Positions 1 to 11,255 of a DNA stretch of 64,000 nt are shown piece after piece (positions within the stretch are counted from its first letter, which is position 1; each line of letters opens with the position of its first letter). Below the pieces are notes generated by a model. It searched no databases. It saw only the letters and a program-made list of their open reading frames with translations, and was not told the origin of the DNA. Both the position numbers and the translations under genes were made by a program. The stretch is from Sympetrum striolatum (Eukaryota > Arthropoda > Insecta > Odonata > Libellulidae): contig OX388346.1 of NCBI GenBank assembly GCA_947579665.1, positions 90,832,615 to 90,896,614 on the forward strand, read 5' to 3'.

Positions 1-1689
1 AGGCGGGAGAGACTATTTTGAACCTCTAATGAGACTCGAGGGAGTTAACACCATAATGTACGGTGAGTAACCTCGATTTTAGTGATGATCATGCCAACAC
101 TTTCGAGAGGCAAAATGGAATATTACTTCCGGAGATAACATATAATGTTTTATGCCACGGTAGGCCCAAAGATGCCAAAGGTGAATGCACGGGGATCGGT
201 ATATAGCGTCTACCTTGAGTAGTGAATCAGCAAAAGGATCAAGATGGGCTTAGTAATTACAGAATTGCTGGTTGATAATAACATTTTAAACTAACATTAA
301 TTTTCATGAGAATAGTATGCAAATCATAATATTTATTTATGCCTAAATTTTTATTTGTGATTGTAACGTGAACTTATAAAAAATCGATAAGTGACGTCGG
401 ATATCTGTTCACAATTTTAAATCACATCAATTTTATCTTGTCACGACAATTGACACTAAGAAAAATATAGCAATATTTAACTTTTTAAGCAAATTAAATT
501 GAGTTTTGAAAATAAATTGAGTGTTTAAAGTAAAACTATAAACTGCGCATTTTCAATAGTAAACACCCCACAAAGAACTTAAATAAAAATAAATTATTAC
601 AAGGTTTTCAAGAATTTTGACTGAAATTATCGTAATTAACTCATACGGATAATTTGCCCATTCACTAAGGCTATGCAAATCTATTTTTAGTTTCATCCAG
701 AATATGGTGGGAAAATTATCATCGAATTAGTTTTCTTTAAATATAAATTCAAACAGACCTATTTATTTTTTATAGGAAGTGTTTACTTTAATATTTTTCG
801 CATCAGTTAAGAAAACAAATACACCGTTTACAGTATTTATTTAAGCTATAATAGAGCCCACGGAGGATCTCGTTTTATAATTGGTATCGTTAAAATTTTT
901 AACTACTGAGGTTTGAGTAACGGAAGGCATTGATCTTTATTATGCCTCGTCAGGATCTCGCCACAAAGTGACGCTGAGATTATTTTAGAGGATCAATATT
1001 ATCTTTCAAAATATTCCAACCTAAAGACCGAAGAAGCTGAGAATAAGTTTCTGATGGGTTATTACAGCTTAAGGAGTTTTCCATATAGTTTTTTAGCAGT
1101 GCGTCAAAAGAGCAGAATAAGTTCTAAATTTTAAAGTACGGATACCCTCTTCCAATCTAAATATACACTCTGCAAGTCGCCTACCGGCTAGCGGCGGGTG
1201 GTGTAAATATGAGACTTAGTTAGACAATTTCCTTATATGTTGCTACTCTTAATAATAATCGGAAAGTGCGTTTTTAAATCAATTATTCCCCATGTATTTC
1301 TTATTTTACGTTAAGTGTTAGTTATGTGGAAGTAACGGTTAGATAGGACTAGCTAAGAAATTAACAAAAATAATTTCTCTGAAACCATTTAACAACCTTA
1401 ATGTAGCTTCTCATCTATTCGGCGTCAAGAATCCAAAATCTCCGTTAGATCGGTTTCAAGAAGCGCTGATTTAGCATGATCAATTCCAGCGAAATTGAAA
1501 TAGACTTGCCCTTTTTTTGTATCCTTCTCGAGTTATAGGATTGAAGTGTAAAAGCATGCTCTCATACATTTGCTGCGAATTTTTGAAGAGACCAAAGCAA
1601 TCCATAATAGCATCACGCTCTATTTCCATTGCAACTACTGAAAATAAATTTGCACAATCAAGCGTTTTCAAATTACTTCATCGTTGATT
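1..1689. other. AT-rich DNA with no recognised gene
   Basis: I see no open frame with a recognisable domain and no RNA gene. Base use is AT-rich with many short A/T runs. A short GC-richer patch near 1175-1200 has no assignable function. The open frame at 1480-1671 (minus) lies beside an RT relic but matches no part of an RT that I recognise. It could be the decayed 3' side of that retrotransposon. Confidence 0.5.
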
Positions 1690-2085
1690 CTATACACGTG
1701 TGTGGTCTGATATAACCGTATCGTAAGTATGACCCTGAGATATTTCACTAAATCGACGACTTTTACATCTTCTCCGTTAATTTTATGCTCGTTATCCTGA
1801 TACAATGTCTCACTCTTTAACAATTTAACGCAAAATCATCTACATACACTGAGTTCAAGTTTTCACTCTACGCACAATTAACATCTGAGTTGTAATATGA
1901 AGAGATGCGGTCACCACTACAATCTAAATGGTAAGACAGAGGTAGTATTTCTTTCTTAGGAAACTTTTCTGTATAAGAGTGATTCTTCTTAAATTTCTAT
2001 ATATTGTTAAGTCGTTGAAGTATATTAAGAAAATTAGAGGTCCAATAACGTAACCCTTGGGAACCCATTAAGAACCAGTTATATG
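1690..2085 (-). pseudogene. Decayed non-LTR reverse transcriptase relic (Jockey-like)
   Basis: Read on the minus strand, 2070-2005 encodes WVPKGYVIGPLIFLIYFNDL, a clear match to the RT palm block usually written GVPQGSVLGPLLF. Downstream at about 1850-1835 comes YVDDFAL, the catalytic YxDD box. At 1765-1720 lies a VKYLRVIL block like the VKYLGVILD region that follows the palm in Jockey-type LINEs. The blocks are in the right order but different frames, with stops between them. The gap from YVDD to VKYL is only about 95 bp, so sequence has been lost. This is an old, non-functional fragment; clade assignment is from the motif style only. Confidence 0.75.
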
Positions 2086-5000
2086 CAATTACATAAATCT
2101 TTGGACTCCTAGGAGTTAATATTCGAATTCATTGTCATCCTACAAGTGCAATAAACGTATCTTAAGAGCAATAATAGCCGCTTTATGAGGCGGAGATGAA
2201 AGAGGAATGTGATGCCGGAACGAATTTGTTAGGAACGCAGCACCTGTGCAGCAAGATGGAGTTTGGCAAGAGCTTACTCACTGCGCCCCTTAACCTAATC
2301 ACTTAAGAATGCCGCTTGAGTGATGTATGCGGAGTCCCGGATAGAGACACGAAATGGATTCCTCGTGCGCCGATTATGGGGCGAGGATCGCTTTGCTGCA
2401 ATGTCGCCATTGCGGAACAGAAAAGTGCACTCGAGTGATTACGAACAATGAAGTACCACTTCCACATTCGAGCCAAAGCTAAAGGATATACTAAGCGGCC
2501 TTTGGAAAATTTTCCACGAGCATTCACGCAAGAGTAGCGTGCTTGGCGCAGCTGGAGCCACCTGTCCCGCCAATTCTCTCGCAATTCCTCTCCGAATCCC
2601 TTCAAACGGGCGAGAAAAGAGAATGCTCCAAGTTTTACAGCCCTATTTCGTCTCTTAAAAAGGTATAATTCTGTCTTTTGGAAAGGCGGTGTATTGCCTT
2701 TGTAAGGGAGTCCTAGAAGTTCCTATATCAATGGACAGTGGCGGGAAAGAACGATTGCTTTTGGTACTTCATATGAAGCTAGTCATCTTTCGCATAACGC
2801 AGATCCAATCGGATATTCATTACACTTAAATTGTACTTCCGGCATGAAGCCAACACGTGATACATGAAACGTTTTCAAAAACACGTATGAACACGGAAAA
2901 TCTTTCTCGAAAGGAAACCAAGATTGGATTTCGAAATACGTTCGTACTGCTGTTACCATTCCACGGTACTTGATAGTTGAATCTTATACTATCAACATCC
3001 AATATTTAAACGGCTAAACTTCAAACACTTATACAAATACCGTTTCGTATCATTATAAAGAGCATCTTCCTCGTTCCTCTGGAAAGATTGTAATAAATTC
3101 CTTCAGCGTATTTTCCCCTCCTAAACAGATCATTATCTAACACGACTAGGCTACAAATCAAATTCTATTTAAGTAAATTTAAATCTGCTTAAGGGATTTT
3201 AGATCTTGATTGCCGAGATATGAATTATAACTATTGGGTTGGGTAACCATTTTCTATCGGGAGAACGAAATTACTGTTCGACCGTATACGATTTAAAAAA
3301 AAACCCGCTTTCACTGCCTCTAAGTAAGAGACTTTGTGGTACCTAAACAATAATGGGGAAATAAACTAACGTGCTAAGGAAGGCGCACGGTTGCTAATGG
3401 TGAGAAGCCGCTAAGCTATTCTTGAGTTGTGTGTTTCCTTAACTCAAAACGTTCAGCATTGAAATTTCACAAGAGAAACGAATAATTCGCAGAGTGAACT
3501 AAATGGAAATATTTTTAATTTCATCTTAACTTGATGCCATTCGCAAGATTAGGAAACACAGTTATTTAAATGAGGGCATTTGTTTCATAAAAGGGTTGAA
3601 AAACCACAGCTGGCCTGAAGACCGGAGGTTCTCCTCCTCTAGTATAAAGTTCTGCATTTGACAGTTCCCAATCAACATTGGCAGTGTGAGGTTTATTTCA
3701 AAATGGTATGAAGGAAGAACTATAACCAATCCACCATAGAGCGGAAAGAATTTCGTAAAAACCTGTTCATTATATTAATCTGTATATTATTAAATAATAC
3801 TATGAGTGCTATGAGTGGATACGATAAGTGCTGTTAAAATCCGTTTCTTCTTAGTGAAAGAGATCCAGTAACACTTCAACGAACAGAGGAATTCAATGGC
3901 CGAGGGTCAAACCCCTAGATAGGGCCTCATTTTTATAAATAGAACAGTTTAAACGTAATTTACACATCGATTATTTGGTGACGTATCGATAATTATTTAA
4001 TCGAATTGTTCTGATGATAAATAAGGCCGTGGCAACAGGGAAATCTCGGCTTGGAATGCTAAAACATGAAATAAATATTATTAATAATTAAAAAATTTAG
4101 ATTATTTTTTCTTAGATTTCCATTAGTAACTATGTTTTAATATGTGGATGATAACAAATAGATGCACTTAGCCTACCGAAAGGTAGAACACTCGTGTATG
4201 TTATAATAAATAAAAATGATCTCTCTATGTATTTCCAGATATTCATTGCATATCCACCGAACTTCGACTTGAATGTACCCGCTGAAATACTGGCGAAAAT
4301 GTATCCGTACTTACAAACTTACACCCGGGAAAATAATATGAATTAATTTCCCTATATTCGCTGCGGAATCCTTAGAAGGAACGTAATAAAGAATATGAGG
4401 ATATTTTCCTCTATTAGTATAGAGGAAACTTGGTAAAGAAAACGAGGTACTTAAAGCATTTAGTAAAACGAAGTTTGAGTTAATATGCCCGCCAAGGAAG
4501 CAAATAGTTAAATTATTGGAATCAAAGGGAAAATGTCGTTCGGAACATATATACGAAGGGGAAATTACGAAGCATCCCCAACTTCCTCGAAAGAGCGCCC
4601 TTCAGTTGTTGAGAGTTCAAGCGGCGAATAAGGGCCCCGACTTGACACTCGGCTGCGTATTACGGGGAGATAATCCTCCGCGGCCTCCTTATGGCGGACA
4701 CCCGTCTCCGCGTTGAGTTAATAACCGCATTCCCCGAAAATAAACTCTGAGAAGAGAGAACATCACAACGGCAAAAACTCAGGAAAGGGCACTTCGCTTT
4801 AAAAAGCAGTGGCGGCGATCAAACAGCCGGAAAAGAGAGGAAAGAATTTCAAAGACACCGTTCTTCTGACGAATAAAAAAAGGACTACCTAACAGCGCCG
4901 CTTACGGAGAAAAGTAATAATTTTTTGACGCTTTGTTTACACTCTGGAAGTTCATTCGTTCGGCAAAACGTCCGAAGAGAAGAGCGACACAAAGGATCCA

Positions 5001-5231
5001 TTCAAAACAATTGAAGCGCGCGTTTCTTTTCCGCAGAAACTTGAGGAAATATTTCGTCGGAGAAATATCTGCGACGGGCGAATTGGAGTGTGTAGACACC
5101 GAATTTCCTCTAAAAAGGCATTTATGTGCCAATGAATAAACAGAATAGGATGTTAGACTTTGCAAAGAGTAGAAGAATCTATACTAACAACATCTGACCA
5201 AAATCCACCAGAAAAATAATTTTATAGTTAA
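2086..5231. other. Unique-looking intergenic DNA
   Basis: No gene recognised. Two GC-richer stretches stand out from the AT-rich background, at about 2170-2630 and 4490-5110. Both carry open frames on one or both strands (2303-2605 minus, 4516-4716 plus, 4902-5165 minus and 4933-5139 plus), but none has a domain, repeat or motif I recognise, and frames open on both strands are expected by chance in GC-richer DNA. They could be conserved non-coding islands or exons of a gene whose other exons lie elsewhere. The sequence alone does not decide. Confidence 0.45.
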
Positions 5232-5390
5232 TGCAGAATGAAAACACTTCGTACTTTTCCACAGAAAATTTATTTTGCGACCGGTTTCATGAGCGAGCTT
5301 ACATCTTCAGCCTTAAGATGTAAGCCCGCTTATAAAACCGGTCGCAAAATAAATATTCTGTGGAAAAGTACGAAGTGTTTTCAATCTGCA
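5232..5390. mobile_element. Foldback (palindromic miniature) element 1
   Basis: The two halves are inverted copies. The left arm, beginning TGCAGAATGAAAACAC, pairs with a right arm that is its reverse complement almost to the centre, about 70 bp per arm with a few mismatches and small differences near the middle. There is no coding capacity. The core on the reverse strand carries CTGAAGATGTAAGC followed by GAAACCGGTCGC, a pattern shared with the foldback at 21727-21910. The open frame at 5238-5438 simply runs through it. Confidence 0.85.
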
Positions 5391-5719
5391 AATAGCTTTC
5401 CACGAAGTCACGCCTTCTCATATCGATTATATTTATAGCTAATAATTATTATGTTTCAAAAACAATTGCGTATTATTCTAGTGGATTTTGTACAGGAGTT
5501 GATGGTAAAGATTCTTCTAAAATGGAATCCCGCCAAGTAATGATACCCATTACAGTTTATTCAAGGAATGCTTAAGTACAACATTTATGCCATTTAATCC
5601 ACTAAAAAAATCACCAGATACGAAATTATAAGAACTCTATTCAAATTAAATGAAATATAAATTATTTCAGGCCGTACTAAGTCAGACACTTGTCAGCAAG
5701 TTTCTTTCATTGTTCATTA

Positions 5720-5960
5720 CATTATTAGATCTAAGGCTAAGTTACTAACATTGATAATTAATTCATCAAGTGAGGACCACTTCGAAATACCATCTGAAGC
5801 ATTCCGTATCCTTCCTAATGTATTTTAAAAATTATTTCCAGAAGAAATAATAACTGTATCATCAGCATATCACTTTCATATTTTCACACAATGCACAACT
5901 GAATTCACAGAAATTCAGTATAATAATGGATCCAGGACCGATCCCTAAGGAACTTCAATA
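5720..5960 (-). pseudogene. Decayed LINE reverse transcriptase relic
   Basis: On the minus strand, about 5958-5920 reads IEVP-stop-GSVLDPLLY, a damaged form of the VPQGSVLGPLLY palm block. It is followed in the same frame at about 5875-5845 by YADDTVIISSGNN, the catalytic YxDD box, and then by ISKWSSLDELIINVSN, which resembles the WC-xxN-LxLNxxKT block behind it. Several in-frame stops interrupt it. The style (YADDTV) differs from the relic at 1.7-2.1 kb, so it derives from a different LINE lineage. Only the palm region is recognisable. Confidence 0.75.
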
Positions 5961-6834
5961 CTCAAAACTTTATATGGACTTTTATTATTCAACCGTTTAA
6001 GATAAAATAATCTGGCACCCAGTAAAATAAATACATCTCAAGGATAAAATTCTATTTAAACATTGGGTTAAAAAGAAAACCGTTACATCAATAAGCGAAC
6101 GAATTAATACAAATTACGAATTAAAAGATGACTTCGTGGAAAACATAATGAATGGAGCCTTTTCGCGGAAACGGGATTAACTCGTGAAATTCCAGGAGGA
6201 AAAATTCCGGAAACATTCACATGTACTATGAAATGAAAAACTATGCACGAACGCATCCGTAACGCAGGACTGATTTTAATTAAGTTTCTACGAAAATTTC
6301 ACTCCGGTGACACAACCGCCATTTCCTCCTGTATTTTATGCTCATGCAACGATGGTCATCCTTTTTAAACGCTCCAGGATTCGCAGCTCTATTCTGCCAA
6401 TTTAAACTTGCCCACTGTCATTTTAAACGCTGAAGTTTGTTGTCCAATTTCAGATCACACGAAAAGAATCAACAAACGCCTCAACGCAATACTGTTTCCC
6501 CGTAAATGGAATGATTAACTGTTGTATTTTCTAGAAATTCTTATTGATGTGACAAAAAAGTGTGGAATACTACCGTAGGAAAAACAGGATGTTTTCACTC
6601 TGTATTTGAATTTTAAAGGTAGCATACAATGCAATTATTATCGAGATTACTGTAACCGAAAATTGAAACAAAGCAGCAAGAGTTAAAACTGTAGCTGTCA
6701 ACCACAGTCAGGTTCTCCTAAACATTCTACGATACAAATTTCCTAGTATTAAATCCACTTACAAAATAAGTTTAGATAGAAAATAGATAGATTAATAGGT
6801 AATAATATATAAAGATAAATTATATATATAAATA
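5961..6834. other. Intergenic DNA flanking the first array
   Basis: No gene recognised. The last 60 bases become (TA)n/GATA-rich as the repeat array begins. The 14-base string AAAGATAAATTATA at 6811-6824 recurs at 9128-9141 on the other side of the array. Confidence 0.5.
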
Positions 6835-7914
6835 TACGAGTAAAATGTAGCTTGCATACTGCAAGCAGATCGGCAAATACTAATTTCATATCGGCATCAC
6901 ATCGGGACGGTCCTCATAAGAAAAAAATAGGATTTAATTTTTTCTTAAAATTCGCTGAAATTTTATCGTCTGGCATCGAACCCGGGTCTTATTGGAAAAC
7001 CTACTATGAAACACAATAGAAGATCACCATTTGTAACTATGTGTGAAAATTCAAGCAGAAATATTGGCTACAACTGCCTCAAAAGACGCTCTAATGTTCA
7101 CGAATGTAAATGGCTCTCGGGACTCGAACCAAGGACGATCGTGGAAATTAAAATAATGTTTCTGAAAGTTATTAATGATCTCAATCTATATGCCAAATTT
7201 CAAGTTTGTATATTATTGGGAAAGGTTTCAAAAAAATTCCTAAAAATCGGATCAACTTCTGATTGCAGAGACACCTGGTGTCGAACCCAGGACACATTGA
7301 TAGCTATGAATGCATAGTTTGATTTTTTAAGACTGGTTCTTTTATGATGCTAAGTTTTAAGTCGATAGCATGCCGGGAAGTACCTAAAATTTTTTTCCAT
7401 TATCTCCGTAAGAAATGCATTGAGGAATATAAATGTCCCTCTGGGATCGAACCAAGGACCATCAGCGAATATGTAAAATTCGATTATGATATATTTTTAT
7501 GGTATCTAACCTCATACCGAATTTCAAGTTTCCATGCCATTGGAAAAGGGTCCAAAAAATCTCAAAAATCGCCACAATGCATTTTAAACGGCAGATTTTT
7601 GCATCGACCTAGCATCGAACCCAGGTTATTTTCCGTAAAACTTCTTTATGTTTTCGGTAGATCATAACCATATATATAGGCTCCTTGAGTTTTGATTCTC
7701 TACCTACCCGGAAAGTATTTTTTTTTAATTCCCGAAAATCAAAGCAATGCATTTAAACGGGAAAAATCGGGACTTTGGGTCCCTCTGGAATCGAACCCAT
7801 GACACTGAGGTTCAAAGTCGCAATTTTTCTGGAGGTTACACGTTATGGCCAATATGCTGGAAAAATTTCAAGCCAATGACGCTTGTGGTTTAGCCTTTGA
7901 ATTAGTATCCTATC
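6835..7914 (-). repeat. Array A, unit 1
   Basis: A complete unit. Boxes (start of TCGAACC on the plus strand) are at 6976, 7124, 7281, 7447, 7615 and 7791, spaced 148, 157, 166, 168 and 176 bp. In unit orientation this is the same graded order as in the 23-37 kb array. The unit tail (6835-6875) contains the short palindrome GCTTGCATACTGCAAGC. Confidence 0.9.
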
Positions 7915-7941
7915 TATATACCTATCTAGATATCTATTATA

Positions 7942-9049
7942 TACGAGTAAAATGTAGCTTGCATACTGCAAGCAGATCGACAGCACTTATTTCATATGGG
8001 CATCATATCGGGACGGTCCTAAAAAGAAAAAAAAAGATTAAAAATATTCTTAAAATTCGCAATTTAATCGTCTGGCATCGAACCCGAGTCTTTCTGGTGA
8101 TACGTCCAATGCAGTACAACAGCAAATCACCACCTCAAACTATGTGTGAAAATTCAAGCAGAAATGTTGTCTTCAACTGCCCTAAAGGACGTCCTACTTT
8201 TCCCATATATTCCTTATGAGAGAAATTTTAATGTGCTCTGGCATCGAGCCCAGGTACAGCATGGTAATATCTAATTTTTTTCTTAAACCGAGTCTTAATA
8301 TACGTCTTCTAGCAAAGCAAGATTTTCCTATTATTTCGATTAATACATCAAAATAAATAATGAAAACTAACTCAATGCATTTTAAATGGGGGATATATTT
8401 ACCATCTGGCTTCGAACCCGGGTCATTCTGGTAATACTTTCTATGCAACACTAAAGAAGATCACATCCTTTAACCATGTGAAAAAATTCAAGCAGAAATA
8501 TTATGTTCAACTGCCTCAAATGACGTACTACTTTTCCCTTATATTTCTTATGAGAGAAACTTTTATGTGCTCTGGCATCGAACCCAGGAACAGTGGGGTC
8601 TTATCTACATTTTTTTCATAAAACTATGCTTAATATACATCTTCCATATAAGCGAGAACTTCCTATCATTTCGATAAGTGCATGAAAAAAATTGATGAAA
8701 ATCTACCTCAATGTATTTCAAATGGCCGATATTTGCATCGACCTAGCATCGAACCCAGGATATTTTCCGTAAAAGTGTTTTATGTTTTCGATAGATCATG
8801 ACCATATATATAGGCTCCCTGAGTTTCGATTTATTACCTATCCGGAAAGTATTTTTTTTTAATTCCTGAAAATCAAAGCAATGCATTTAAACGGGAAAAA
8901 TCGGGACTTTGGGGCCCTCTGGAATCGAACCCATGACACTGAGGTTCAAAATCGCAATTTTTCTGGAGGTTATACGTTATGGCCAATACGTCGTAAAAAT
9001 TTCAAGTAAATCACGCTTGTGGTTTAGGCTGTGAATTAGTATCCTATCT
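7942..9049 (-). repeat. Array A, unit 2, internally rearranged
   Basis: Boxes at 8078, 8244 (TCGAGCC variant), 8412, 8578, 8749 and 8925, spaced 166, 168, 166, 171 and 176 bp. The usual 148/157 steps are missing because the middle has been rebuilt. About 8155-8260 and 8490-8600 are two diverged copies of one segment (both contain the string ATGTGCTCTGGCATCGA), so a dimer of about 333 bp was duplicated and the normal slots 4-6 were replaced. The outer slots match other units. Confidence 0.85.
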
Positions 9050-9106
9050 ATCTATCTATCTATATAGGTATATACATGAATGAATCCGGAGAAGCATCTA
9101 TATATA
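9050..9106. repeat. (TATC)n microsatellite plus inter-unit spacer
   Basis: A run of TATC repeats is followed by the conserved spacer string ATGAATGAATCCGGAGAAGC. The same string, in either orientation, lies between units of the large array, so it belongs to the repeat system rather than to unrelated flank. Confidence 0.8.
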
Positions 9107-9141
9107 ATAGATATAATAAATAATTAGAAAGATAAATTATA

Positions 9142-11170
9142 GGTAATTTTAATGTTATCATTTAAAATAGAAAGTTCTCACTTAAAATTGAGAGATAATG
9201 TAGTAGTTATAGGAACTATAAAATGCAAAGTTGCGACCAACGCATGAAAACTATCGTGATACACCGCAATCGATAAGGATTAAACGATGAATGAATGCCC
9301 AAGTCTAATCCAAATACCTCTTACTTACTTACTTACTTTTTCTTATCGCAGAGGAATTTCCTGTTGACATTCTTAGCAAAGTTCGAAAAGAGAGCTGTAA
9401 GAAACTTCATCCAAAACATTTCCTAGTTTTTTCACCGTGAAATAAATTGAGCATCATGATTAATATATTTACTTAATTACTTTCATATCAATTTACTTTA
9501 GATGTAAAACATTGTATTAAGGGAAATATACTTTATATATAGACTTGATGGGCGGTATTACTTTAGCCAATGTGTCACCCGTCTTGTTAAGTTTCATTTT
9601 TTAAGAAGATGCGTGTCGCGAGGATGCTAAAGCATCTGGCGAGTCTCTTTCGTCCACTCACTTGCGCACTTTCTTCCTTTCACTGCACCGACGAATGGAG
9701 CGGCGAAAAACGAACAGCGCCTGCGACAGTTTCCTCGTGGCTAAACATGTGAGGAAACTCACCATTGTTAAAGGAGGAGAGAAGACAAGATAACTGCAAG
9801 ACCGCGGTGGAAAGACTCCAATGTTTTCACAGTCCTCGATAAATGAAATATCGAAAGCTAAAATATACTTAATGTTTTATAAATCCAGAATCTATGTTTG
9901 AGATTTCCTAAAGTTATTATAACTTATTTATGAAGACTAATTCAAGTCACATCTAAGACGCACAATAAATTGATTCAACTCTGTATCTGAACCAAGTTAC
10001 TTTAAACTGTCATTTATCTATAATATCATTAAAGTAGTTAATCACTTCCTCAATAGATAAAATGACATTAAAAGTTTGCAATAGCACGAATTGAGCTGTA
10101 AAGTTGAGATCTGGAATTGAATATACAGTAAATAAATAATTATACTGTACTTCCTTGTTTAAATTCTTTTCAATTGATTTCCCCCATGAAAGATTAAAAT
10201 TGATTCCAGAATCATTCGTTCGCATTTAATATGAGCGTTCAAATAATCTATTAGAAATCGTCCGACGTTTACATAAACTTTTGATATCTGTTTCCACCCA
10301 TATAGCTATTAATAGTCACCGACATTGAAACACTTCATTCATAAACACGCCGCACACTAAAACATTTAAACTTCTTCGATGTAATGTTAAAATGCCGCTA
10401 AGAATAGGCTGTGCCATTAAGTGATTCACATAAGCCCACAACTTTAATCGAAAGAGGGATCTTAACAGCTCTCTCCTTTCAAGCTTCAAATTCAATCTTT
10501 AACACATCATCTAGAGCCTCCGAATTACTTTCCCATGCACGAGTTTTCGTTTCTCATTCCGCCTTCATCTCCCTTAAGATTCTGGCGCATTCTGCAAAAT
10601 TCTTAAGTACGTACTGAGAATGAGGAATCAATATGAAACAGTTTCCTAGTGAAATGCGCAGCGCTTCTTAAAAATACATTCTCTAGATTTAGGTCTATGC
10701 ACCAGCGAGTTACTTATTTCCCTGCGGGGATAAACTGCTTTCCTCGATAAAGACAAAGGGAGGGCATTTGCTCTCTTTGCTTTACCAAGGCGGAGGTTTG
10801 TTAAGTTTCATGGAGCAAAATGGGTTACGTTAGAATTTTATCGTCATTCGGACAGAGAACATTATATTGAGACATTGTATGTACTGAAATTAAGGGAAAG
10901 ATATTTGATTCATTACGTTTACATAAAAGTTGCTAAGTTATTCCACCGAAATAGTTGAAGTAAGGAAATTAAAATGAAGCTACGGAATTTTGAAAGGACC
11001 TCAAGATTTTTGCTGGAAATAACTTAGAAATCATTATGAATAGAGGAAATACGGAGAAAGACACTTTAGATTTCCAAGCAGTAAAATGCGATGTCGTCGA
11101 AAATAAGATAATTTAAACGATTTCAAATTATACCCAAATAAGATAACTAAACATCCCACGAAAAACGGAC
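9142..11170. other. Intergenic DNA
   Basis: No gene recognised. A short CTTA tetranucleotide run sits at about 9321-9340. A GC-richer stretch at about 9590-9800 has no recognisable protein in any frame. Open frames at 10010-10225 (minus) and 10411-10617 (plus) have no known motif and look like chance frames. Confidence 0.45.
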
Positions 11171-11177
11171 TTGAAAA

Positions 11178-11255
11178 AAGTCTGACAGGGCCGGGAATCG
11201 AACCCGGGATCTTCCCCGGTTCAATATAACGCTTTCGAGACTCACGACTTTTCAC
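11178..11255 (-). repeat. tRNA-derived SINE fragment
   Basis: On the minus strand this reads as a tRNA 3' half: GATCCCGGGTTCGATTCCC forms a T-arm with a perfect pol III B box (GGTTCGATTCC), followed by CCCTGTCAGAC and a T-run. The 5' half does not fold as a full tRNA cloverleaf. The same layout, with a T-arm followed by a short stretch and TTTTTC, occurs at 51.0 and 54.1 kb. That favours a SINE over a functional tRNA gene. Confidence 0.65.

Larger units (their letters stand above)
6835..9049 (-). repeat. Two-unit array (A) of the T-arm/B-box repeat, minus orientation
   Basis: Two head-to-tail units of the same repeat that forms the large array at 23.56-37.61 kb, here reversed. Each begins (reading plus) with TACGAGTAAAATGTAGC and an imperfect hairpin sequence, carries six TCGAACC boxes, and ends with the complement of the unit head (GTGGTTTAGCCTGTGAA-like) running into (TATC)n. 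A 14-bp direct repeat flanks the array at 6811-6824 and 9128-9141. Open frames here (such as 7006-7317 and 7344-7667) are repeat shadows. Confidence 0.9.

Noticed and set aside
6976..7791. Possible tRNA gene cluster, from repeated GGTTCGA T-arm sequences
   Set aside because: No D-arm, anticodon arm or acceptor stem is found at the required distances upstream of any box; only the T-arm-like piece is present.
11178..11255. Functional tRNA gene on the minus strand
   Set aside because: Only the 3' half is tRNA-like; the 5' half does not form a D-arm or matching acceptor strand. SINE remnant preferred.
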